Position numbers and translations under genes: made by a program. A DNA stretch of 5,203 bases, taken from assembly GCA_900552245.1 (NCBI GenBank), contig URYY01000139.1, positions 1-5,203 of the forward strand, in the 5' to 3' direction. Positions 1 through 5,203 of the stretch are shown in pieces (the stretch's first letter is position 1; each line of letters starts with the position of its first letter). Under the pieces are notes generated by a model that ran no database searches, was not told where the DNA came from, and saw only the letters and a list, made by a program, of their open reading frames with translations. This DNA comes from an uncultured Opitutales bacterium (GTDB lineage: Bacteria > Verrucomicrobiota > Verrucomicrobiia > Opitutales > Intestinicryptomonadaceae).

Positions 1-391
1 GGCGCTGGGGGAGCGCCTTGCGAAGCATCTAAAGACTGGAACCATTGCGCTTGTCGGAGACTTGGGGGCGGGTAAGACCACTTTTGCAAAGGGGCTTGCC
101 AAGGGCCTAGGAGTAAGTGAGCCGGTGAAGAGCCCCTCGTACAATGTGTGTCTGACTTACAAGGGCGGGCTTTCAAATTTCGCGCATGTTGACGCCTACA
201 GGTTAAAGTCGCCGGCCGATTTCGATGCACTTTTGCTGGACGAAATTTTGCCTGAGCCGCGCCTAGTCTGCGTTGAATGGCCTCAGATTGTTGCGGAGGC
301 CTTGGATAGAGACGCAGTTTGGATTGAAATTTCATCTAGGGCAGAGTCCCCAAACATCAGGCTTTTCAGACTGCTAACTTGCAAGCAGTAA
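1..391 (+). CDS. tsaE: TsaE, tRNA threonylcarbamoyladenosine (t6A) biosynthesis ATPase, 5'-truncated by window edge
   Basis: TsaE is the small cytoplasmic P-loop ATPase that works with TsaB and TsaD to put the threonylcarbamoyl group on A37 of ANN-decoding tRNAs. The open frame starts at base 2 and gives 129 residues to the TAA at 389-391. Complete TsaE proteins are about 130-160 residues, so only a short N-terminal piece is missing. Visible in order: an N-terminal helix (ALGERLAKHL), the Walker A loop GDLGAGKTTF (visible residues 19-28), the switch-like segment VKSPSYNVCLTY (the family usually has SPTF or SPTY here), HVDAYRL with the conserved Asp, and CVEWPQ with the conserved Glu-Trp. The TTG at base 62 lies inside the Walker A motif and encodes Leu, so it is not the start. 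A terminator-like hairpin begins on the stop codon, which suggests tsaE ends its transcript. Family assignment is firm. Confidence 0.93.
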   Translation, partial: ALGERLAKHLKTGTIALVGDLGAGKTTFAKGLAKGLGVSEPVKSPSYNVCLTYKGGLSNFAHVDAYRLKSPADFDALLLDEILPEPRLVCVEWPQIVAEALDRDAVWIEISSRAESPNIRLFRLLTCKQ

Positions 392-420
392 GAGCCTTGC
401 GCAAGTATTGCGCAGCTTTT
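390..420 (+). terminator. Terminator-like hairpin on the tsaE stop codon
   Basis: A perfect 7-bp inverted repeat, TGCGCAA (398-404) and TTGCGCA (408-414), encloses a 3-base loop GTA. Below a 2-base bulge (396-397) the stem continues by pairing 390-395 (AAGAGC) with 415-420 (GCTTTT), including one G-U pair. This is the A-tract/GC-stem/T-tract form of an intrinsic terminator, and it sits between tsaE and carB. The T run is only four bases and is followed by GCAGCC, so termination may be weak. It was read by eye; no folding energy was computed. Confidence 0.5.
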
Positions 421-448
421 GCAGCCGGCTATTTTAGCATTTTCCCAA

Positions 449-483
449 AAAGTCCGCTTTTTTTGTTGCGAAAGCCGCTTTTT
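449..483 (+). repeat. Pair of imperfect direct repeats AAAG(T)CCGCTTTTT, 22 bp apart
   Basis: AAAGTCCGCTTTTT (449-462) and AAAGCCGCTTTTT (471-483) differ by one inserted T, and their starts are 22 bp apart, about two turns of DNA. Each copy is also partly self-complementary (AAAG with CTTT). The first extends to AAAAAG-TCCG-CTTTTT at 447-462, followed by two more T bases, which resembles a weak second intrinsic terminator. The pair could be tandem weak terminators, a two-site operator for a regulator of carB, or chance in T-rich sequence. The repeat is directly visible; any role is inference. Confidence 0.4.
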
Positions 484-491
484 GTGCTACC

Positions 492-530
492 TTTACTGAG
501 ATTTTTTTATCCTTAATATTTGTTTTTATT
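492..530 (+). promoter_or_regulatory. Candidate weak promoter and very short carB leader
   Basis: TTTACT (492-497) matches the -35 consensus TTGACA at four of six positions, and TAATAT (514-519) matches TATAAT at four of six, with a 16-base spacer. Transcription from this -10 would start roughly at 522-527, inside the run TGTTTTTATT that ends on the base before the carB ATG at 531. The mRNA leader would then be only a few bases long. The placement after a terminator-like hairpin supports a promoter somewhere in this gap. These exact boxes are weak, since T-rich DNA gives such matches easily. Confidence 0.3.
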
Positions 531-3500
531 ATGCCAAGACGCGAGGATTTACAAACAATACTTATAATTGGTTCGGGCCCAATAGTTATAGGCCAGGCCT
601 GTGAATTTGACTATTCTGGAACGCAAGCTTGCAAGGCTCTCAAGGAGGAGGGGTACAAGGTTGTTCTTGTAAATTCAAACCCGGCGACGATTATGACGGA
701 CCCGGATTTTGCGGATGTAACTTACATAGAGCCGCTCACACCGGAAATACTGGAAAAGATTATAGCTAAGGAGCGTCCCGACGCACTGCTACCGACGCTT
801 GGCGGACAGACGGGTTTAAACTTGTCGCTGGAGCTTGCAAAGAGGGGAATACTTGAAAAGTACGGTGTTGAGCTTATCGGCGCAAAGCAGGAGGCGATAG
901 AAAAGGGCGAGGACCGCCAGAAATTCCGCGAGGCAATGATAAAGATTGGCCTTGATATTCCTCAGAGCCAAGTGGTGCACGACCTGCCAACGGCGCTTGA
1001 ATGGGCGGATAAATACAATCATTTCCCACTAATTATAAGACCCAGCTACACTCTGGGCGGAACCGGAGGCGGCATAGCCTATAACCGCGAGGAATTTGAA
1101 AATATGGTGGCTTTCGGCCTTAGCGCCTCGCCTATAAACGAGGTTCTAATAGAGGAGTGCCTGCTCGGTTGGAAGGAATTTGAAATGGAGGTTATGCGCG
1201 ACAACAAGGACCAGTGCGTGGTAATCTGCTCCATTGAAAATCTCGACCCCATGGGAGTTCACACTGGCGACTCAATAACGGTTGCGCCAGCCCTTACTTT
1301 GACCGACAAGGAGTATCAGCTGATGCGCGATGCAAGCTTTGCTGTCATTCGCGAAATAGGTGTCGAGACGGGAGGGTCAAACATACAGTTTGCAGTGAAC
1401 CCGGAAAACGGTAGAATGGTCGTAATAGAGATGAATCCGCGAGTATCGCGCTCCTCGGCATTGGCCTCGAAGGCGACTGGCTTTCCCATTGCAAAAATCG
1501 CTGCAAAGCTCGCGGTGGGCTACTCTCTGGACGAGCTTAAAAACGACATTACCCGCGAGACTCCCGCAAGCTTTGAGCCCACTATCGACTATGTAGTAAC
1601 AAAAATTCCAAGATTTACCTTTGAGAAATTTGTCGGCAGCGACAATACCCTCACAAGCTCAATGAAGAGCGTTGGCGAGGCGATGGCTATAGGCCGCTCT
1701 TTCAAAGAGTCTCTGCAAAAGGCCTTGCGCTCGCTCGAAATCGGCGTAAGGGGGCTAGGCGGCGGCGGAAAATTCGGCGACAATCAAAAGAGGGATTTGT
1801 CGGCTATACGCAAGGGCTTGGTGCGCCCGACTGCCGAGCGCATATTCTACATAAGATACGCGATACTTGCGGGCTTAAGTGACGAGGAAATCTTTGAATT
1901 TACAAAAGTTGACCGCTGGTTTTTGCGCCAGATTCGCGAGATAGTTGAGCTTGAGTTGGAGCTTGCGGACGCGGGGCTCTTGAACTTGTCTAAGGAGCTT
2001 TTAATGCGCGCAAAGCAGTCGGGCTTTACCGATTTGCAGCTGGCAACAATATTAAATACGAAAATCCGCAACATAAAGCAACTCAGGGAGCAGTACGGCA
2101 TCAATACAGTCTTTAGGCTCGTTGATACTTGCGCTGCGGAGTTTGAGGCCTACACGCCCTACTACTATTCGACTTACGGCGTGGAAAATGAACTCAAGCC
2201 CTCTACAAAAAAGAAGATAATGATTATAGGCGGTGGACCCAACCGCATAGGCCAGGGCATAGAGTTCGACTATTGCTGCGTGCACGCATCTTTTGCGCTT
2301 CGCGAGGCGGGCTATGAGACTCTGATGATAAATTCAAACCCCGAGACTGTCTCGACCGACTACGACACCTCCGACAGGCTCTTCTTTGAGCCGCTTACGC
2401 TCGAGGACGTTCTGGAAGTTTACAAGCAGGAGAAGTGCGACGGGGCTATAGTTCAGTTCGGCGGTCAGACACCGCTAAATTTGGCTAGCGAACTAAAGGC
2501 AAACGGAGTAAATATCATCGGAACTTCTCCGGAATCAATAGACGCTGCCGAGGATAGAGAGATATTTAAAAAGATACTGGATAAACTGCACTTAAAGCAG
2601 CCTGTAAACGCCACGGCTACAAGTCCAGAGCAGGCCTACGAGTTGGCGGGGCAGATAGGCTTTCCAATTTTGCTAAGGCCGAGTTTCGTACTGGGCGGCA
2701 GAGGCATGTTCATTGTCTATGAAATGGAGGACATGAAGAAGGTTATACGCGACGCCTTTGACGCAGCCCCGGGCAAGCCTGTGTTGCTGGATAAGTTCTT
2801 GGAGGACGCCATTGAACTTGACGTCGATGCGATAAGCGATGGCGAGACCACTGTAATAGGCGCAATGCTGGAGCACATTGAGTATGCCGGAGTGCACTCG
2901 GGAGACGCCGCAATGGTTTTGCCTCCGCACACATTGCAGGAAAATATTTTAAACGAAGTGCGCGAAGCCACGTACGCACTTGCGCGAGAGCTTAAGGTTA
3001 TAGGCCTTATGAACATACAGTTTGCAATTAAAAAGGGCGAGTTGTATCTCTTGGAGGTAAATCCGAGGGCCTCTAGAACAGTTCCTTTCGTTTCAAAGGC
3101 AATCGGAGTGCCGCTTGCAAAGATAGCAGCGCGAGTGATGGCGGGCGAAAAGCTCAAGGATTTGGGCTTCACAAAGCAGGTTATACCGACTTACAAGGCG
3201 GTTAAAGAGAGCGTGTTCCCCTTTGTTAGATTCTTGGGTGCGCCAATCGTGCTTACGCCTGAAATGCGCTCAACAGGCGAAGTTATGGGCATTGATAAGG
3301 ACTTGGGCATGGCTTTTGCAAAGAGTCAAATCGCAGCTCAACCCGGTTTGCCAACGAGCGGAAATGTGTTCCTTTCGGTAAAGGACCACGATAAGGAGGC
3401 GGCGGCTGAGCTTGCAAAGGCCTTCCACGATATGGGCTTCAACATTTTCTCAACAGCCGGAACTGCAAATTTCCTATCTGAGCGCGGCATACCGGTTACA

Positions 3501-3785
3501 AAGACTTACAAGCTAAGCGAAGGCGCGCGCCCGAACGTGGTTGACATGGTAAAAAATGGGCAGATTCAACTCATAATAAACACGCCGTCCGGAATGGCTC
3601 CGCGACTTGACGAAAATAGAATCCGCGAAGAGGCGCTATTGAGAAAAGTTTGCATCATCACTACCATAATGGGAGCGTACGCCGCAATTCAGGGCATAAA
3701 GGCCCTGCGTTCAAGCGATCTTACGGTTCAGTCCATACAGGAGTTAAATTCAACCTTAAAGCGCGAAAAAATTTACCACATATAA
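531..3785 (+). CDS. carB: Carbamoyl-phosphate synthetase large subunit (CarB)
   Basis: CarB makes carbamoyl phosphate from bicarbonate, two ATP and ammonia; the ammonia is delivered from glutamine by the small subunit CarA. The product feeds pyrimidine and arginine synthesis. The protein has 1084 residues (E. coli CarB has 1073) and all four regions: carboxyphosphate ATP-grasp (about 1-403), oligomerisation (about 404-555), carbamoyl-phosphate ATP-grasp (about 556-935) and C-terminal allosteric region (about 936-1084). The duplicated halves show in IGQACEFDYSG (from about residue 21) and IGQGIEFDYCC (from about 573). ATP-site residues equivalent to E. coli R129, R169, E299 and N301 are R129, R170, E300 and N302; in the second half R716 and E762 match R715 and E761. 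MPRREDLQTILIIGSGP aligns end to end with known CarB N-termini, so the ATG at 531 is secure although no Shine-Dalgarno sequence precedes it. carA is not in the window. Confidence 0.98.
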   Translation: MPRREDLQTILIIGSGPIVIGQACEFDYSGTQACKALKEEGYKVVLVNSNPATIMTDPDFADVTYIEPLTPEILEKIIAKERPDALLPTLGGQTGLNLSLELAKRGILEKYGVELIGAKQEAIEKGEDRQKFREAMIKIGLDIPQSQVVHDLPTALEWADKYNHFPLIIRPSYTLGGTGGGIAYNREEFENMVAFGLSASPINEVLIEECLLGWKEFEMEVMRDNKDQCVVICSIENLDPMGVHTGDSITVAPALTLTDKEYQLMRDASFAVIREIGVETGGSNIQFAVNPENGRMVVIEMNPRVSRSSALASKATGFPIAKIAAKLAVGYSLDELKNDITRETPASFEPTIDYVVTKIPRFTFEKFVGSDNTLTSSMKSVGEAMAIGRSFKESLQKALRSLEIGVRGLGGGGKFGDNQKRDLSAIRKGLVRPTAERIFYIRYAILAGLSDEEIFEFTKVDRWFLRQIREIVELELELADAGLLNLSKELLMRAKQSGFTDLQLATILNTKIRNIKQLREQYGINTVFRLVDTCAAEFEAYTPYYYSTYGVENELKPSTKKKIMIIGGGPNRIGQGIEFDYCCVHASFALREAGYETLMINSNPETVSTDYDTSDRLFFEPLTLEDVLEVYKQEKCDGAIVQFGGQTPLNLASELKANGVNIIGTSPESIDAAEDREIFKKILDKLHLKQPVNATATSPEQAYELAGQIGFPILLRPSFVLGGRGMFIVYEMEDMKKVIRDAFDAAPGKPVLLDKFLEDAIELDVDAISDGETTVIGAMLEHIEYAGVHSGDAAMVLPPHTLQENILNEVREATYALARELKVIGLMNIQFAIKKGELYLLEVNPRASRTVPFVSKAIGVPLAKIAARVMAGEKLKDLGFTKQVIPTYKAVKESVFPFVRFLGAPIVLTPEMRSTGEVMGIDKDLGMAFAKSQIAAQPGLPTSGNVFLSVKDHDKEAAAELAKAFHDMGFNIFSTAGTANFLSERGIPVTKTYKLSEGARPNVVDMVKNGQIQLIINTPSGMAPRLDENRIREEALLRKVCIITTIMGAYAAIQGIKALRSSDLTVQSIQELNSTLKREKIYHI

Positions 3786-4187
3786 ATGTCAAAGAGAACC
3801 TTTCAGAGGGTAATAGAGGCCATTTTAAAAGACGACAATAGGTACGCCGTTGGCGCGTATGTCTTTGTCAGAATGGGGCTAGACTACACGGTGAAAGAGT
3901 TTGGCAAAGATTCTCAGGGCGCGGGAGCCTCGCACGTTACGGCTGCCCAGCTTTTGGAGGGCTTGCGCAAATTCGGGCTCGAAACCTTTGGCCCAATGAT
4001 GTCGGTTCTCTTGAAAGAGTGGAACGTAAAGAGCTGTTCCGATTTTGGGCAGATAGTTTTTAATATGATTAAAGTTGGCGAAATGAGCAAAACTCAGGAG
4101 GATAAAATCGAAGACTTCGACGGAGTCTACGATTTTTACGACGCCTTTGAGCGCCCATTTCTGCCTAAGAGCAAAGGCGGTATATGA
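3786..4187 (+). CDS. Minf_1886-like family protein (Verrucomicrobia/Planctomycetes-restricted), function unknown
   Basis: This 133-residue protein resembles the Minf_1886 family, an uncharacterised group largely confined to Verrucomicrobia, Planctomycetes and relatives. The match is from recall of its characteristic segments: RYAVGAYVFVRMGLDYT (19-35), HVTAAQLLEGLR (50-61), FGPMM (68-72), DFGQIVFNMI (86-95), KTQED (102-106) and YDFYDAF (115-121). It looks soluble: no signal peptide and no membrane segment. It has a single cysteine (C84), so it is not an obvious Fe-S ligand or scaffold protein by itself. The ATG follows the carB TAA with no gap (TAAATG) and no Shine-Dalgarno sequence is visible, so translation probably depends on ribosomes finishing carB. 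Its own stop overlaps the sufC start (ATGA). The setting between carB and sufC suggests co-expression with iron-sulfur assembly, but no activity can be assigned. Confidence 0.85.
   Translation: MSKRTFQRVIEAILKDDNRYAVGAYVFVRMGLDYTVKEFGKDSQGAGASHVTAAQLLEGLRKFGLETFGPMMSVLLKEWNVKSCSDFGQIVFNMIKVGEMSKTQEDKIEDFDGVYDFYDAFERPFLPKSKGGI
4173..4177 (+). promoter_or_regulatory. Ribosome binding site of sufC
   Basis: AAAGG, within AAAGGCGG at 4173-4180, lies six bases before the ATG at 4184. It is the only normally spaced Shine-Dalgarno-like sequence ahead of any of the four start codons in the window. It supports the ATG at 4184 as the sufC start even though it lies inside the end of the preceding gene. 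Confidence 0.55.
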
Positions 4188-4930
4188 AGCAGGGTCTCTT
4201 AATAGAGGATTTAGTCGTAGAAGTCGCCGGCAAGAGAGTTGTCGACGGGTTTAGTTTGCATGTTCCAAAGGGCGAAGTCCACGCCATAATGGGGCCAAAC
4301 GGAACCGGCAAGAGCACGCTTTCAAAGGCTTTAGCCGGGAATCCGGAATACAAGATTCTATCGGGCAGGGCCTATTTGGACGGAGTTGACATAGTCGGGA
4401 AAAATCCCGAGGACATTTCTAGGGAGGGCTTGTTTTTAGCTTTTCAGTATCCTGTTGAAATCCCCGGGGTAAGCATAGCAAACTTTATAAGGGCTTGTCT
4501 CAATGCCCGCTTGCCCGAGGGCGAGGAGATTAGCGCGCCAGAGTATTACAAAAAGCTGTACGCCAAGATGGCTGAGCTTGGAATGGACAGGTCTTTTTCA
4601 TCGCGCTCAGTAAACGTAGGGTTTTCCGGAGGCGAAAAGAAGCGCTGCGACATACTGCAGATGCTTATGTTAAATCCGAAAATCGCAATATTGGACGAGA
4701 CTGACAGCGGCCTTGACATAGACGCTCTGAAGGTCGTATCCGAGGGTGTGAACGCAGCTAGAAGCCCCGATTTGGGAATTCTTATAATTACCCATTACCA
4801 GCGCTTGCTAGATCACATACGCCCGGACAAAGTGCACGTTATGTACGGCGGAAAGATAGTTCAAACAGGCGGCCCGGAGTTCGCATTGGAGCTTGAAAAG
4901 GAGGGCTACGAACGCTTTAAGTCGCTATGA
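4184..4930 (+). CDS. sufC: SufC, ATPase of the SUF iron-sulfur cluster assembly complex
   Basis: SufC is the cytoplasmic ABC-type ATPase that joins SufB and SufD and drives the shape change needed to build iron-sulfur clusters on the SufBCD scaffold; it is not a transporter subunit. The protein has 248 residues, the same length as E. coli SufC. Visible motifs: Walker A GPNGTGKST (37-45), Q-loop Q88 in AFQYP, ABC signature FSGGEKKR (147-154), Walker B with catalytic glutamate IAILDE (167-172), D-loop SGLD (175-178), and switch histidine H204 in THYQRLL. The FQYPVEIPG and FSGGEKKR segments are typical of SufC as opposed to transport ATPases. The start ATG overlaps the stop of the preceding gene (ATGA, 4184-4187) and has a ribosome binding site. 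The stop overlaps the sufB start in the same way, so sufC and sufB are probably translationally coupled. Confidence 0.97.
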   Translation: MKQGLLIEDLVVEVAGKRVVDGFSLHVPKGEVHAIMGPNGTGKSTLSKALAGNPEYKILSGRAYLDGVDIVGKNPEDISREGLFLAFQYPVEIPGVSIANFIRACLNARLPEGEEISAPEYYKKLYAKMAELGMDRSFSSRSVNVGFSGGEKKRCDILQMLMLNPKIAILDETDSGLDIDALKVVSEGVNAARSPDLGILIITHYQRLLDHIRPDKVHVMYGGKIVQTGGPEFALELEKEGYERFKSL

Positions 4931-5203
4931 GCAGAGAAAATTTAAACGTAGGTATCGATAGAAGCGCGGGCGATTTTAGCTTCGCGGAAGACTACGCCTA
5001 CGATGCCGGCGTGGGATTGAGCGAGGAGACTGTCAGGTACATATCAAAGGTCAAGGGCGAGGACGAGTGGATATTGAATTTCAGATTGAAGGCTCTGAAA
5101 AAGTTTTTTGAGAAACCAAACCCCACAAACTGGGCCACAAAGCGGCTCGACGAGTTGGACTTTTCAAAAATCCGCTACTACCTTGCAAAGGGTGCAAAAA
5201 AGG
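4927..5203 (+). CDS. sufB: SufB, iron-sulfur cluster scaffold protein, N-terminal part only (cut by window end)
   Basis: SufB is the main scaffold subunit of the SufBCD complex, on which new iron-sulfur clusters form. Only the first 92 residues of a protein usually about 470-480 long are present. The N-terminal signature is clear: GLSEETVRYISKVKGEDEWILNFRLKALKKFFEKP (residues 30-64), then WATKRLDELDFSKIRYYL (69-86), which fits SufB and not SufD. The cluster-site and SufC-contact residues lie beyond the window. The start ATG overlaps the sufC stop (ATGA, 4927-4930). There is no well-placed Shine-Dalgarno sequence; the nearest AGGAGG (4899-4904) is 22 bases upstream, so coupling to sufC is the likely way it is translated. 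No other in-frame ATG precedes the conserved segment. Confidence 0.95.
   Translation, partial: MSRENLNVGIDRSAGDFSFAEDYAYDAGVGLSEETVRYISKVKGEDEWILNFRLKALKKFFEKPNPTNWATKRLDELDFSKIRYYLAKGAKK

Noticed and set aside
62..391. TTG at base 62 as the tsaE start codon
   Set aside because: It would begin within the Walker A loop (GDLGAGKT) and drop the preceding strand, while the frame continues open to the window edge with TsaE-like sequence.
423..430. AGCCGGCT palindrome in the intergenic gap
   Set aside because: An 8-base palindrome without a loop or flanking conserved sequence is expected by chance; no regulator site is recognised.
2717..3172. A 151-codon open frame on the minus strand inside carB, and other shorter antisense frames across carB
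   Set aside because: They lie wholly opposite a full-length, well-conserved carB, and their translations are low-complexity Ser/Ala- or Arg-rich with no recognisable family. They are shadows of the coding frame.
531..3785. Long internal repeat within carB
   Set aside because: The two similar halves are the ancient duplicated ATP-grasp units present in every CarB, not a recent duplication or assembly error.
3650..3841. A 63-codon + strand frame spanning the carB end and the start of the next gene
   Set aside because: It overlaps two genes with clear family matches in other frames, and its His/Arg/Lys-rich product resembles nothing known.
4899..4904. A perfect AGGAGG as the sufB ribosome binding site
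   Set aside because: It ends 22 bases before the ATG, much too far for a normal Shine-Dalgarno contact, and is explained by the SufC codons for KEG.

Overview
The window reads as ordinary bacterial chromosome, entirely on the + strand, with about half G+C. The best lineage clue is the 133-residue gene at 3786-4187. It looks like the Minf_1886 (Verrucomicrobia/Planctomycetes-restricted) family of uncharacterised proteins, known from the PVC superphylum. The N-terminus of SufB (WATKRLDELDFSKIRYYL) also resembles verrucomicrobial SufB proteins as I remember them. A member of Verrucomicrobiota, perhaps Opitutales-like, is the most likely source. This is inference from protein content, not from a marker RNA.

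Layout: (1) bases 1-391 hold the 3' part of tsaE, the ATPase of tRNA t6A synthesis, cut by the window edge. (2) Bases 392-530 form the only real intergenic gap. It is T-rich, begins with a terminator-like hairpin fused to the tsaE stop codon, carries a pair of similar AAAG-CCGC-TTTTT elements 22 bp apart, and ends in a weak promoter-like region directly against the next start codon. (3) Bases 531-3785 encode full-length CarB, the large subunit of carbamoyl-phosphate synthetase. (4) Bases 3786-4187 encode the Minf_1886-like protein, starting on the base after the carB stop. (5) Bases 4184-4930 encode SufC, overlapping its predecessor by ATGA. (6) Bases 4927-5203 encode the start of SufB, again joined by an ATGA overlap and cut by the window end.

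From carB onward the four genes are packed with no spacing, so they are probably one transcript with translational coupling. It would join a carbamoyl-phosphate gene (pyrimidine and arginine supply) to the SUF iron-sulfur cluster assembly genes, with a lineage-restricted protein of unknown role between them. carA and the remaining suf genes (sufD, sufS) are not in the window. I found no mobile element, CRISPR array, tRNA, rRNA or broken gene. The points worth a second look are the unknown gene inside the carB-suf block and the short, structured leader before carB, which has no Shine-Dalgarno sequence.
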